Positions 32,846 through 42,304 of a DNA stretch of 64,000 nt are shown here, one piece after another. The notes under the pieces were generated by a model. It saw only the letters and a list, made by a program, of their open reading frames with translations, was not told where the DNA came from and made no database searches. Every line of letters starts with the position of its first letter. Positions within the stretch are counted from its first letter, which is position 1. Origin of the DNA: CAIKOD01 sp035505975 (GTDB taxonomy: Archaea > Halobacteriota > Methanomicrobia > Methanomicrobiales > Methanospirillaceae); contig DATJQJ010000022.1 in assembly GCA_035505975.1 (NCBI GenBank), positions 1-64,000 of the forward strand. Reading direction: 5' to 3'. The position numbers were made by a program, and so were the translations under genes.

Positions 32846-33682
32846 TCATGTCACGACCGCCACCCGGAACCTCCACCATGCAACAATAAACATCAGCCCC
32901 GAAAACAGTGCCAGAATACCAAACGAGATCAGAATGTCGGCAGTCGTATATACATAATGGATACCGATTGCCGTGAAATCATCGCCAATGGCAAAATACC
33001 GGATCCCGTTAATCATCTGCGTAAGAGGATTAACCACTGATATGGCCTGCAAAAACGGAGGGAATGCGGTGACCGGATACAGGGCATTGCTCGCAAAGAA
33101 AATTGGCATCGTAAGCAGGGTAATGATCCCCTGCAGACCCTCGGGAGTCTCCATCGAGATAGATATGGCTGCCGAAAAAAAGAGAAACCCTATGGCAAAC
33201 ACGCCGACGAACAGCATGATGCCGAGGACAGACGTTACCACCTGAAACGGGGTATAACCGCTGAAAAACTCGACGCCGAGGAACAGGCCGAATACCATGA
33301 TGATCGCTGCCTGTATGAAGGACTTTGTCATCCCCGATAGTGCGATGCCAAAGATGATATGGTTCCGCGGAAGCGGGCTTGCCATCACTTCCCTCATGAG
33401 CCCCCAGTTTTTATCGAAAAGGAGCACGATCCCTCCAAACAAACTCGTAAACAAGGTCGTCATTGCAATGACACCCGCCGCCATGTACGTGAGGTAGGGG
33501 ACCTGGGGCACTCCCGGCACCGGGGGAATAGTGGCACTCAGCCGGTCGAAATTCGCAGACATTGCAATGCCGAAAAAGGCCATCCAGAGTGCCGGTTGGA
33601 CGAGAGATGCGATAAGCATCGTTTTAAACCTGAGAAACCTGATCATGTCCCGCCAGAAGATCGTCATGAAACCGTAATTCAT
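32846..33682 (-). CDS. ABC-2 type transporter permease
   Basis: A 278-residue membrane protein with six hydrophobic segments, the plan of ABC-2 exporters (DrrB/NodJ-like). The conserved part is LTMPIFFASNALYPVTAFPP followed by NPLTQMINGIR. Start MNYGFMTIFWRD at 33682 is chosen because GGAGG lies nine bases upstream, inside the end of the ATPase gene; a longer frame to 33766 would overlap the ATPase. It pairs with the ATPase encoded just before. The substrate could be a drug, lipid or polysaccharide. Confidence 0.9.
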   Translation of the reverse strand: MNYGFMTIFWRDMIRFLRFKTMLIASLVQPALWMAFFGIAMSANFDRLSATIPPVPGVPQVPYLTYMAAGVIAMTTLFTSLFGGIVLLFDKNWGLMREVMASPLPRNHIIFGIALSGMTKSFIQAAIIMVFGLFLGVEFFSGYTPFQVVTSVLGIMLFVGVFAIGFLFFSAAISISMETPEGLQGIITLLTMPIFFASNALYPVTAFPPFLQAISVVNPLTQMINGIRYFAIGDDFTAIGIHYVYTTADILISFGILALFSGLMFIVAWWRFRVAVVT

Positions 33683-33686
33683 CGAT

Positions 33687-34676
33687 TCAACGCCTCCGGA
33701 ATGAAGGGGAAATTTTTTCAAAGGATTCGTCACGGATCTCCTTTCCGGTGTAATGAACAAATACATCGTCCATCGAAGGTTTCTTAAGGTTCACGGTACT
33801 GACGCCGATCCCGGACGACCGGAGCTGCTCGATGATAAGGGGAAGGATCCTCGTGCCGTCTTCATTGATCGTAAGGACGAGACCCCGTCCTTTTCGGGCG
33901 ATCCCGCTTACCGGTCCGGCACCTTCCAGCAGCGATTTTGCAGAGGGATTATCGGTCGTTTCCAGGTATATGATGTCCTGGCCGAGGGCATTTTTGAGCT
34001 CCCATGGTTTCCCGGTGGCGATGATCTTCCCGTTGTCGATGATGCTGATCCGGTCCGAAAGGTTGTCGGCCTCGTCCATGTAGTGGGTCGTGAGAAAAAT
34101 GGTTGTTCCTTCCTCGTTTACAGCCCTGATATAGTCCCACATCCTCATCCTTGTCTGGGGGTCGAGGCCAATCGTTGGTTCATCGAGGAACAGGACTTTT
34201 GGCCTCGTCATGAGGCCGCGTGCGATCTCAAGCCTCCGTTTCATGCCTCCTGAAAGGTGCTTGATCAGGGTGTCCCTTTTCTGTTCGAGTTTCACGAGAA
34301 GGAGGAGCTCGGTGATCCTTCTCTTTCGTTCTTCCGTTGTCATATTGTAGAGCCGGCCATGGAACTCGAGGATCTCGAATACGGTCATATCGCGGTCGAG
34401 GGTTACCTCCTGAAAAACGATACCGATCGATTCCCTGACTTTTTCAGGTTCTTTGGCAACATCATACCCCGCAACAAGGGCACTTCCCTTCTGGAGCTTC
34501 AGCAGGGTGATGAGAACATTGATTACCGTGCTTTTACCGGCGCCATTGGGGCCGAGGAATGAAAAAATTTCGCCCTGTCTTACCGTAAAGCTGAGCTCGT
34601 CGACCGCTTTGAAATCACCGTACCAGTGTTCCAGATCGTTGACCTCGATGATGCTGTCGCCCGTTATGGGATCCAT
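33687..34676 (-). CDS. ABC transporter ATP-binding protein (DrrA-like)
   Basis: A 329-residue ATPase. Walker A is GPNGAGKST, the signature LSGGMKRRLE, Walker B VLFLDEPTIGLDP and the switch His TTHYMDEA. The C-terminal extension after residue 230 is typical of DrrA-type subunits of daunorubicin-like export systems. Its stop lies four bases before the permease start, so the pair is translationally linked. Role: energy supply for efflux; substrate unknown. Confidence 0.92.
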   Translation of the reverse strand: MDPITGDSIIEVNDLEHWYGDFKAVDELSFTVRQGEIFSFLGPNGAGKSTVINVLITLLKLQKGSALVAGYDVAKEPEKVRESIGIVFQEVTLDRDMTVFEILEFHGRLYNMTTEERKRRITELLLLVKLEQKRDTLIKHLSGGMKRRLEIARGLMTRPKVLFLDEPTIGLDPQTRMRMWDYIRAVNEEGTTIFLTTHYMDEADNLSDRISIIDNGKIIATGKPWELKNALGQDIIYLETTDNPSAKSLLEGAGPVSGIARKGRGLVLTINEDGTRILPLIIEQLRSSGIGVSTVNLKKPSMDDVFVHYTGKEIRDESFEKISPSFRRR

Positions 34677-34823
34677 CCCCCTATAGTCAGTGAATACCGC
34701 TTCATCAAATTCTCTTCTCCCGAAGGATTTCCTCCCTTCTGGTTGTGGAGGTCAGGCCCGTTGAGGAAGCGGCAGGGTATGACCCTGAGTCCTTTGTGGC
34801 TGGTTTCATCTGTCATGAGGATT

Positions 34824-35426
34824 TCACCGTGTCAAGGGACCGATAATGCTTGGATATGGAATTGGACGTAAATCTATCTCCATATCCCTGATCTTCTCAT
34901 GAATTTTACGTTTTGTGGTAATGGGCCACCAGCCGTATATAAAAATATAAACCGGCTCCCACAACACGACCCATCCGAAAATCAGGAAGGCCTCCTGGGC
35001 CATGCCGTTGAAGATATTGTTGGGGAGCCTCGCAAGATACTGTCGCGCGATCAGGCTTATGAAAAGGAGGACAACCGCGATGAACAGTACCCGGCGGCCA
35101 CGCCTGAAGAGCCGTTTCAGCTCCCTGCTATCGATGGCTGAACGGTAACTGAAATGATTACGGATCCCGAGTGCGATCGACTTCTTGATGTCTTCGTTAA
35201 TCGCCTCCGAAGGCAGGTAAATAACAAGTTTCACCGGTGCTGCAACCGGGAGGTCATCGATAGTATTGAACAGGTATTCTTCGGCATCGGAATCGAGTTC
35301 CTTTTCGTGAAATGGAGACGGGTCAAAGGAATTGAACAGCTGCATGACGTTCTTAAGCACGAGCTCGATGACAAATTTTCCATCTTCGCGCCGGTAAAGC
35401 GATTCCGGGTCAACCATAGGCACCAT
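34824..35426 (-). CDS. Conserved two-helix membrane protein, unknown function
   Basis: A 200-residue protein. The N-terminal 110 residues are soluble, acidic and carry VKLVIYLPSEAINEDIKKSI and NHFSYRSAIDSRELKRLFR. Two membrane helices follow (VLFIAVVLLFISLIA and AFLIFGWVVLWEPVYIFIYG), ending in a short basic tail with TTKRKIHEKI. I do not recognise a named family. GGAGG lies just before the listed ATG; the next GTG or ATG would also suit. It is upstream of the ABC exporter genes on the same strand, separated by about 150 bases. Confidence 0.7.
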   Translation of the reverse strand: MVPMVDPESLYRREDGKFVIELVLKNVMQLFNSFDPSPFHEKELDSDAEEYLFNTIDDLPVAAPVKLVIYLPSEAINEDIKKSIALGIRNHFSYRSAIDSRELKRLFRRGRRVLFIAVVLLFISLIARQYLARLPNNIFNGMAQEAFLIFGWVVLWEPVYIFIYGWWPITTKRKIHEKIRDMEIDLRPIPYPSIIGPLTR

Positions 35427-35625
35427 ATCCTCCCGATTCCGGTGACGACCGGGTCGTCACCCGCGTCACCTGAAAAATCTTAAAAACCCTTCGCAGGATT
35501 CCAGGTTGATCGCGATCGGCACTGGAACGATATACCCGCTAACCTTTAAAAATCCTGCCCGGTCACCATCGATCCCGGGATCTCCCATAAGGTAAAATAG
35601 GGGTGTGATCCATGGTGAAGATCAC

Positions 35626-36024
35626 ATGGCTGATGGGATAGTGCCTGACAATCCCGGTAATAGCGTGGGTCCGGAAGAGGAAGATGCCGGCAGTGGGGGA
35701 GGCGAAGGTCCCGGGGACGAAGTATCTGAAGAAAGACTGGCCTACTTCATCGGGATGCTCAGGGACGAAAATGCCGGGTGGCGATGGAAGGCGGCCGAAG
35801 CGCTGGCAAGGCTTGGGGATATCAGGGCCGTCGATCCCCTTATCGGGGCACTTTCCGATGAAGACTGGAGAGTACGGCAGAAGGCAGCCTGGGCCCTGGG
35901 ATATCTGGGCGATCCGAGAGCTATTATACCCTTACGAAGGGCATACCCGAATGAACGCGAGGGTGTCCAGGAGATTATTATGGAGGCCCTCGATATGATC
36001 AGGGACCGGATGGCCAGGCGCTGA
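35626..36024 (+). CDS. HEAT-repeat protein
   Basis: A 132-residue protein. The first 35 residues are acidic and glycine-rich, likely disordered. Then come two to three HEAT/PBS-lyase-type repeats (WRWKAAEALARLGDIRAVDP, WRVRQKAAWALGYLGDPRAI) that form a binding solenoid. GGTGA six bases before the ATG at 35626 supports this start over GTG 35605. Such short HEAT proteins are scaffolds in many archaea; the partner is not evident. Confidence 0.8.
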   Translation: MADGIVPDNPGNSVGPEEEDAGSGGGEGPGDEVSEERLAYFIGMLRDENAGWRWKAAEALARLGDIRAVDPLIGALSDEDWRVRQKAAWALGYLGDPRAIIPLRRAYPNEREGVQEIIMEALDMIRDRMARR

Positions 36025-36258
36025 TCGCTTTTAATCCCGCCACAAGTCAGACTATCGTTCACGGTACCGGGAGGCATTGAAGGTATTAATATCACGGCGA
36101 CGCAATAAACCTGATATATTTCCCAGATAAAATGCCCGACGGTGACGATATACGATCGGGCATAAGCGAAATACCGCCGGATTTCCGCTCCCGGATAATA
36201 TTCCAATTATCCCCAGTGGAGTTCCCGGAAAAAAGCCGGCAGTCCGAGGTACAATACC

Positions 36259-37794
36259 ATGAGTCCGAACCCCGACCCCCTCAGTTTTGACGATACGAGG
36301 CTTGACAAAATCAAGGCGATCCGAAATTCAGGCAAGCCCCTTTATCCGGCCAGTTACCTGCGAAAAGATACGATCCCGGAGATCAAAATGCGGTTCGAAT
36401 CGATAGGCCATGAGAAGAGCGAAACTGTGGTGACAACCGCGGGCAGGTTGTATACCGTCCGCAATCATGGCAAGACCATTTTTGCCGATCTCGGAGATGA
36501 AGGCGGGAGAATTCAGTTATACATCAGGAAGAACGACATCGGGGAAGAACAATTCGAGTTTATCAACAAGTACCTCGACAGGGGGGATATTATCGGCGTA
36601 ACAGGCCATGTATTCAGGACCAAAGTCGGGGAGATCACAATATGGGTCGACAGCATCGACCTGCTCTGCAAAACGGTCTGTGCCCTCCCGGAAAAATTCC
36701 ATGGCCTTAAGGATGTCGAAAAGCGATACCGGCAGAGATACGTTGACCTCATTGTAAACGACGAGAGCAGGGAGATATTCCGGGTCAGAAGCCGTATTAT
36801 TGCCCTGATCAGGAGATTCCTTGATGACCGGGGCTTCCTCGAGTTCGAAACCCCCATACTCCAGCCGGTATACGGTGGTGCCAATGCCAGGCCGTTCACG
36901 ACGTACCACAACTACCTGGACCAGAAATTATTCCTGAGGATCGCCCCGGAACTCTATTTAAAACGCCTCGTTGTCGGTGGTTTCGAAAAGGTATTCGAAG
37001 TCTCGAGGAATTTCCGTAACGAGGACGTTGACACCAGGCATAACCCTGAATTTTCCATGGTCGAGATATACGAAGCGTACCGGGACTTCCGGGACATGAT
37101 GATGCTTACCGAGGGGATCCTTTCCTCCCTTGCTCAGGCGGTTCACGGGTCGTTCGAGGTACCATACGGAGAGGTTATGCTGAGCTTCTCGCCCCCCTTC
37201 GAAAAACTTTCCATGGAGGAAGCCGTCAGGAAGTTCGCAGGGATTGACGTGATGGGCAGCACGACCGGGGAGCTCAGGGAAAAGGCCCGGGCCCTCCATA
37301 TCGACGACTGTGAAAAACCGACGACCCGCGGGGAGTTCCTTGTGCTCTTTTTCGAGGCGATGGTTGAGGACAAACTAATACAGCCGACCTTTGTCTATGA
37401 TTTTCCGCAGGAAAATTCTCCCCTTGCAAAGAAGCACCGGCAAAAAGAGGGTTTTACCGAGCGGTTCGAGTTGTTCATCAATGGGATGGAAGTGGCGAAC
37501 GGCTTCTCAGAGCTCAATGACCCCCTGGACCAGCAGGCAAGGTTCGAGGACCAGGACGCTAAACGAAGAGCCGGGGATATCGAAGCGCAAATGATAGACT
37601 ATGACTTTATCAACGCGCTGGGGTATGGCATGCCGCCGACGGGCGGGGTCGGACTTGGTATCGACAGGCTCGTCATGCTGCTCACAAACCAGGAATCCAT
37701 CAAAGAAGTGATCCTGTTCCCGCAGATGAAACCCGAACCGGTGACGACCGGGGATACCGAAGTAGCTGATGGCATAAAGAAAGAAGGGGAATGA
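36259..37794 (+). CDS. lysS: Lysyl-tRNA synthetase, class II
   Basis: A 511-residue class II enzyme. The N-terminal OB-fold anticodon domain is visible (TVVTTAGRLYTVRNHGKTIF). Motif 2 lies in SRNFRNEDVDTRHNPEFSM and motif 3 in GVGLGIDRLVML. It charges tRNA-Lys. Most archaea use an unrelated class I LysRS, so this bacterial-type class II form is noteworthy; class II forms are known in some methanogens. A class I gene elsewhere in the genome cannot be excluded. The start at 36259 fits the family. Confidence 0.95.
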   Translation: MSPNPDPLSFDDTRLDKIKAIRNSGKPLYPASYLRKDTIPEIKMRFESIGHEKSETVVTTAGRLYTVRNHGKTIFADLGDEGGRIQLYIRKNDIGEEQFEFINKYLDRGDIIGVTGHVFRTKVGEITIWVDSIDLLCKTVCALPEKFHGLKDVEKRYRQRYVDLIVNDESREIFRVRSRIIALIRRFLDDRGFLEFETPILQPVYGGANARPFTTYHNYLDQKLFLRIAPELYLKRLVVGGFEKVFEVSRNFRNEDVDTRHNPEFSMVEIYEAYRDFRDMMMLTEGILSSLAQAVHGSFEVPYGEVMLSFSPPFEKLSMEEAVRKFAGIDVMGSTTGELREKARALHIDDCEKPTTRGEFLVLFFEAMVEDKLIQPTFVYDFPQENSPLAKKHRQKEGFTERFELFINGMEVANGFSELNDPLDQQARFEDQDAKRRAGDIEAQMIDYDFINALGYGMPPTGGVGLGIDRLVMLLTNQESIKEVILFPQMKPEPVTTGDTEVADGIKKEGE

Positions 37795-37854
37795 TGGGAC
37801 AGGATAAATCCTGGATATAACATCCCAGAATTATCGGCACCAGCTAAACGTATC

Positions 37855-40254
37855 CTATCGGCTGACCTGGAAATTTTTCAACGTTTCAGCCATTTCTTTC
37901 AGCCTTTTATCGACAAGGTAATTCACTGAACCTTTTTCATATTTTCCGTCAGCCCCTGCCGTCCCTGCCGCAACCCCGGTAAGGACCTCGATACCTTCGT
38001 CGATCGTCTTTACGGGATATATGGTAAATTTTCCCGCATCTGCAGCTTCTATTATTTCTTCCTTGAGCATCAGGTTCCGCACATTTGAGGCCGGGATCAT
38101 GACACCCTGGTGTCCCGTAAGCCCTTTTGCTTTACAGACCTCGAAGAACCCTTCGATTTTTTCATTAACGCCCCCTATGGCCTGTACCTCCCCGTTCTGA
38201 TTGACCGAGCCCGTAACGGCGAGAGCCTGGTTAATGGGGAGCCCCGACAGGGCCGACAGTATGGCATACAATTCGGTACTCGATGCAGAATCTCCATCCA
38301 CTCCTTCGTAGCTCTGTTCGAAAACGAGGCGGGCCGATAGACTCAGGGGTTTGTCCCGGGAAAATTTTCCGGCCAGGTATCCTGAAAGGATCAATACGCC
38401 CTTGGTGTGGATAGGACCTCCCATAGCCGCTTCGCGTTCGATGTCCATGACACCGTCGCGGCCTACCCCGATACTCGCCGTTACCCGTGATGGCCGTCCG
38501 AATTCAATATCTCCGAGGCTTATCACCGACAGGCCGTTCACCTGCCCGACATGGGCCCCTTCGGTTTCGATGAGGAAGATGTCTTTTGTGATATAGTCCT
38601 GGATTTTTTCCTGGATCAGGTTCGACCGATATACCCGTTCTTCGATCGCCTTCTCAATATGGCTGCCGGTGGTGAATGCAGCCTGTTCTGAGGTCGCATA
38701 GTAACTCGCCTCCCTGATGACGTCAGCGATTAGCGAGAAGCGGGTACTCAGTTTCTGCTGGTCTTCTGAAAGCCGCGAACTGTACTCGATGATTTTTGCC
38801 ACTGCAGAACTGTCGAGATGTTTTAAGTGGTACTGCCTGCAGAGCTGGCAGATGAACCCCCCGTAATCCCGCACATTTTTTTCGTTCCGTTCCATCGTCG
38901 TATCGAATTCGGCTTTTACCTTGAACAGTTCGTAAAAATCCGGGTCCTGTGAGTAAAGGATCTGGTTTATGGCCGGAGTCCCGATCAGGACGACTTTGAT
39001 TGATAAGGGAATCGGCCCTGGTTTCAGGCCTTTCGTTGTGATAAATCCCATTTTCTCGGCAGGCTCTTCAAAAGCAGCTTCCCCTGTTTTCAGGGCCGTT
39101 TTCAGGGCATCGTAAGAGAGCGGGTACCTGAACAGGTCTTCTACAGGAATAGCCAGGTAACCGCCGTTTGCCTTGTGGATCGAACCCGGCCGTATCATGG
39201 TGAAGTCGGTATTGATGAATCCGAACTGGACTTCTTTCTCGGTAATCCCGAACAGGTTCTGATAGGTGGGGTTGTGCTCGAAAATGACCGGGGCGCCCAT
39301 GATAGATGAGTTGTCGACGATTACGTTCACCTGGTATTTTCTGAATACGAGCTCCTTCGTGATCTGGTTTGGCACAAGGGGAGCCCCCTGGGGGGATTCC
39401 TGCTGGACGCCAAGGAACTCGGGCAGGTTTTCGATGATGTCTTTCTGGACGGCGTCGATATGTTCGAGTACTTCTTTTATCGCCGAATATTTGTCACGGA
39501 ACGCGGCCAGCAGGTGTCCGATAGCATAGGTCGAGACCTCCTCGTTCAGCTGTTTGACTGCATCGAATCCCTTCTGGTCCATGTCCCGGAGCTGCCGGAA
39601 CCCGTTCCTCATCTCGACAGACAGTTCCTCTCGTCTCTTCTGGAAACCTTCCTGTTCTTCCCCGGGAAGTGTCAAAAACTCCTCCTCGGTAAGGGGTTTA
39701 CCATCCTTGACCGGGATAATCAGGAGGCCCTGAGGGCCCGGCTGGATAAAAAAACCCTTGCCCTGGGCAACCGTATTCAGCTGGCTGATGATCTTCGCCT
39801 TCTCGTCGTCGATTGCCTGGATTGAATTCTGCCGTTTTGTGGCATAGTCCTCGCTCTCGAACACCTGGGGAATAGTCCTCCTGGCCTCTTCGACAAACGA
39901 GGCCATGTCATCCCTTAATTGCTTCCCCATACCTGGAGGGAGGCGTATTGCCCTCGGTTCATAGGGGTTGCCAAAATTATGGACATAGATCCAGTCGCTC
40001 CCGTTGGGTTTCTTCCTGGCGACCTCGTTCAGGAATTTTCGAACGGTCGTCTTTCTCCCCGTTCCCGGGATACCTGAAGCATAGATGTTAAACCCCTTCT
40101 CTTCGATGTTGAGGCCGAAATTAAGTGCCCTGACCGCACGCTCCTGGCCGATGATATCCCCGGAGGGAACAAGTTCTTTTGTTGACCTGCAGCCGATTCC
40201 GGTTGCTTCATAGGTATTTCTGAATTCTCTGACTGGTAATTTTTTAATCGTCAT
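37855..40254 (-). CDS. Lon-family ATP-dependent protease (AAA_32 type)
   Basis: A 799-residue protein. Walker A GIPGTGRKTT lies at residues 61-70. A long inserted helical region separates the nucleotide-binding parts, as in the AAA_32 Lon relatives (E. coli YcbZ/LonH type) rather than classical Lon or membrane-bound archaeal LonB. The S16 protease domain is complete, with catalytic Ser656 in DGDSAS and Lys699 in GGVNEKIEG. No membrane helix is seen, so it should act in the cytoplasm. It would degrade damaged or regulatory proteins. Divergent from the secreted protein at 40.5 kb. Confidence 0.9.
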   Translation of the reverse strand: MTIKKLPVREFRNTYEATGIGCRSTKELVPSGDIIGQERAVRALNFGLNIEEKGFNIYASGIPGTGRKTTVRKFLNEVARKKPNGSDWIYVHNFGNPYEPRAIRLPPGMGKQLRDDMASFVEEARRTIPQVFESEDYATKRQNSIQAIDDEKAKIISQLNTVAQGKGFFIQPGPQGLLIIPVKDGKPLTEEEFLTLPGEEQEGFQKRREELSVEMRNGFRQLRDMDQKGFDAVKQLNEEVSTYAIGHLLAAFRDKYSAIKEVLEHIDAVQKDIIENLPEFLGVQQESPQGAPLVPNQITKELVFRKYQVNVIVDNSSIMGAPVIFEHNPTYQNLFGITEKEVQFGFINTDFTMIRPGSIHKANGGYLAIPVEDLFRYPLSYDALKTALKTGEAAFEEPAEKMGFITTKGLKPGPIPLSIKVVLIGTPAINQILYSQDPDFYELFKVKAEFDTTMERNEKNVRDYGGFICQLCRQYHLKHLDSSAVAKIIEYSSRLSEDQQKLSTRFSLIADVIREASYYATSEQAAFTTGSHIEKAIEERVYRSNLIQEKIQDYITKDIFLIETEGAHVGQVNGLSVISLGDIEFGRPSRVTASIGVGRDGVMDIEREAAMGGPIHTKGVLILSGYLAGKFSRDKPLSLSARLVFEQSYEGVDGDSASSTELYAILSALSGLPINQALAVTGSVNQNGEVQAIGGVNEKIEGFFEVCKAKGLTGHQGVMIPASNVRNLMLKEEIIEAADAGKFTIYPVKTIDEGIEVLTGVAAGTAGADGKYEKGSVNYLVDKRLKEMAETLKNFQVSR

Positions 40255-40458
40255 TGAAAATCACCGCACAATACTGGAATAACGAACTAATCTCCGGTTC
40301 GTAGAAAAAGCTTCCCGTCTCCGGATCCTCCTCGACCCGATCCAATGGTTACGACAGGTATAAACACCGGCAATTTTTTACCGGAATCGTCATCTGCAGG
40401 GATATCTTGGCGTTCGTGCATATCCCTGTTTATAGGATAGGTTTTTATTGAGAAAAGA

Positions 40459-40466
40459 TTTATATA
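40459..40466 (+). promoter_or_regulatory. TATA box of the three-repeat secreted protein gene
   Basis: TTTATATA is centred about 23 bases before the ATG at 40485. At normal archaeal spacing transcription would start at or next to the ATG, giving a leaderless mRNA. Confidence 0.6.
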
Positions 40467-40484
40467 GGAAATAACAGGTCGCAT

Positions 40485-41780
40485 ATGGAAGGCAAAAACA
40501 GTCTGGTCAGAATTTTAGTGCCCCTTTTAGCGATCGGAGCCATTATAGTTATGGCAGGGACCTCAGGGGCGTACGAACTGAAAGTGTCCGGAAACTCCCA
40601 ATCCGTCCCATTGGACAGCGGTTTTTCGCAACCGGGTCTGAAAATAGCAAATCCCGGTACACCCGAACCGACGGTGACGCCTCCGGCAGGACCTACGACG
40701 GCACCCACCACGGTACCTACAACGGTACCCACGGCAGCATCCACTCCGGTACCGACGAAGAATATTTCCTACTATCAGGACATTAGTAAAAACTCGACCG
40801 TATCCCAGGAAGGAATGCTGGACAAGCTTTCTGATATGCTAAACCGATCGGGTATGATGAATCCCTTCATGTTCAAGGAGACCACCCCGGTCCTGGGAAG
40901 TCAGGACATGGCCAATAAATCCCCGGTTGTTAACCAGACCCCTTTCCAGAACCAGACTGGTAATTCAACACCCCTGAACGTACCTGTAGATACCATAACA
41001 AATAACCTGACTCCGGTCCTGAATAACACAACGCCTTCTCCGACACCGGTACCTGTCCAGACCGGCCCCTCTCCCTCCGTTTCGGGGCGGGATGTGTCGG
41101 GCAATGGGACGATCTGCCTGATCGCAATGGATAACGGGTTTTACGGGATCGTGGCAGACGACGGGCAGCAATTCCTTCCCGGGAAAATCGACCAGGGTTT
41201 CCTCGTGGACGGTCTCCGCGTAAGTTTCAGGGGAATTTCCCGGCCCGATAAACAAGGAGAACATACATGGGGCACTCCGCTCGACCTGATCGAAATTGCC
41301 CGTTTGGGCAGCGTGACCGAAACGAGAATCAGTTCAAAGGGCACCATCCGGTATATCGATCGGAGCAATGGATCGTTTGGCATATTTGCCGATAACCGGT
41401 TGAAGTATATCCCGGTGTTCCTCGGTCCCCAGTTCAGGACCGATGGGCTACGCGTAAATTTCTCCGCATACCCGGCAAATATTACGAATTCACCGGCCGG
41501 CATGATCCCGGTAAGGATTGTAACAATAATGTCGACCGGGGAACCCCTGGACCCGACGATCGTCCTTACCGGCAATGTAACGTGGGTCAATCTTGGGGGC
41601 GGCTTTTACGGCATCATGGGAGATGACGGGAACCTTTACATCCCGTCTAACCTCGACAAAAAATTTATGAAAACCGAATTCCAGGTGAATTTCACGGCGG
41701 AGAAGACCGATGACAGCCTCAGCAGGTCGCGTCTCTGGGGAATCCCCGTCGAGCTCCTCGGGATCGAAAACTGCAGTTGA
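40485..41780 (+). CDS. Secreted protein with three OB-like repeats
   Basis: A 431-residue exported protein. A signal peptide or N-terminal anchor spans residues 1-28. A Thr/Pro linker lies near 60-90. From about residue 205 three repeats of roughly 70 residues follow. Each starts with a G-T/N-I/V strand (NGTICLIAMDNGFYGIVADD; KGTIRYIDRSNGSFGIFADN; TGNVTWVNLGGGFYGIMGDD), continues with a Y/F-I/L-P segment and a GLRVNF-like strand, and the first and third end in a WGxP-x-LxxI motif. The pattern of short strands suggests OB or SH3-like barrels. There is no catalytic motif and no second membrane helix. It is probably a cell-surface protein; the family is unknown to me. Confidence 0.75.
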   Translation: MEGKNSLVRILVPLLAIGAIIVMAGTSGAYELKVSGNSQSVPLDSGFSQPGLKIANPGTPEPTVTPPAGPTTAPTTVPTTVPTAASTPVPTKNISYYQDISKNSTVSQEGMLDKLSDMLNRSGMMNPFMFKETTPVLGSQDMANKSPVVNQTPFQNQTGNSTPLNVPVDTITNNLTPVLNNTTPSPTPVPVQTGPSPSVSGRDVSGNGTICLIAMDNGFYGIVADDGQQFLPGKIDQGFLVDGLRVSFRGISRPDKQGEHTWGTPLDLIEIARLGSVTETRISSKGTIRYIDRSNGSFGIFADNRLKYIPVFLGPQFRTDGLRVNFSAYPANITNSPAGMIPVRIVTIMSTGEPLDPTIVLTGNVTWVNLGGGFYGIMGDDGNLYIPSNLDKKFMKTEFQVNFTAEKTDDSLSRSRLWGIPVELLGIENCS

Positions 41781-42304
41781 CCGGCACCGCCCATTGAATA
41801 ATACCGGAAGGATACCCTTTTTTCGCCTTGACCGTAATCCGGGACAGTTATCTGCATTCATAGAGGAGTCTTCGTAACACGGTAGAGTAAACGTTTCAAA
41901 AATCGCGGAAATCTCCGTCAGATTGCCCAAAAACCCGATTTAACCAGGAGAAAGAGACCACTGATCACGTTTCTCAGATAACTGGCCCGATCAATAACTT
42001 TAAAATATTTCAATGGTGGGAAGAATCAAAGATTGCATCCCTATCCTTGGATTTATGGGCAAAGTTATTTATAAGTGTAAAATGATTAACTTTTTATCAT
42101 TCTAGGGTCGGCAGGGAAATTACCCCTTCCCGCGCGATCCGGGGTAGAGTGTAGAATGGTGGCATCATCCTGTTGTGTACTGGACATGTTCAGAGCAGTG
42201 GCTTCGCTGACAACCCGATCGAACGGGTGTTCTCTGTACGCAGATGATTTGCTTTTGGTAAAATCCGGCACCGACGACGCCCGGGGCCGTAGGAGTTGTT
42301 TCTC
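41781..42304 (+). promoter_or_regulatory. Long upstream region and leader of the SBBP/dockerin gene
   Basis: A 520-base gap. A TATA-like GTTATTTATAAG at 42064-42075 is the best promoter; transcription near 42096 would leave a leader of about 210 bases. An inverted repeat AATGAT...ATCATT sits at 42081-42101, at the likely start. The leader is GC-rich with several short inverted repeats. An AGGAG ribosome site lies nine bases before the ATG at 42305. No gene is seen in the gap. Confidence 0.5.
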
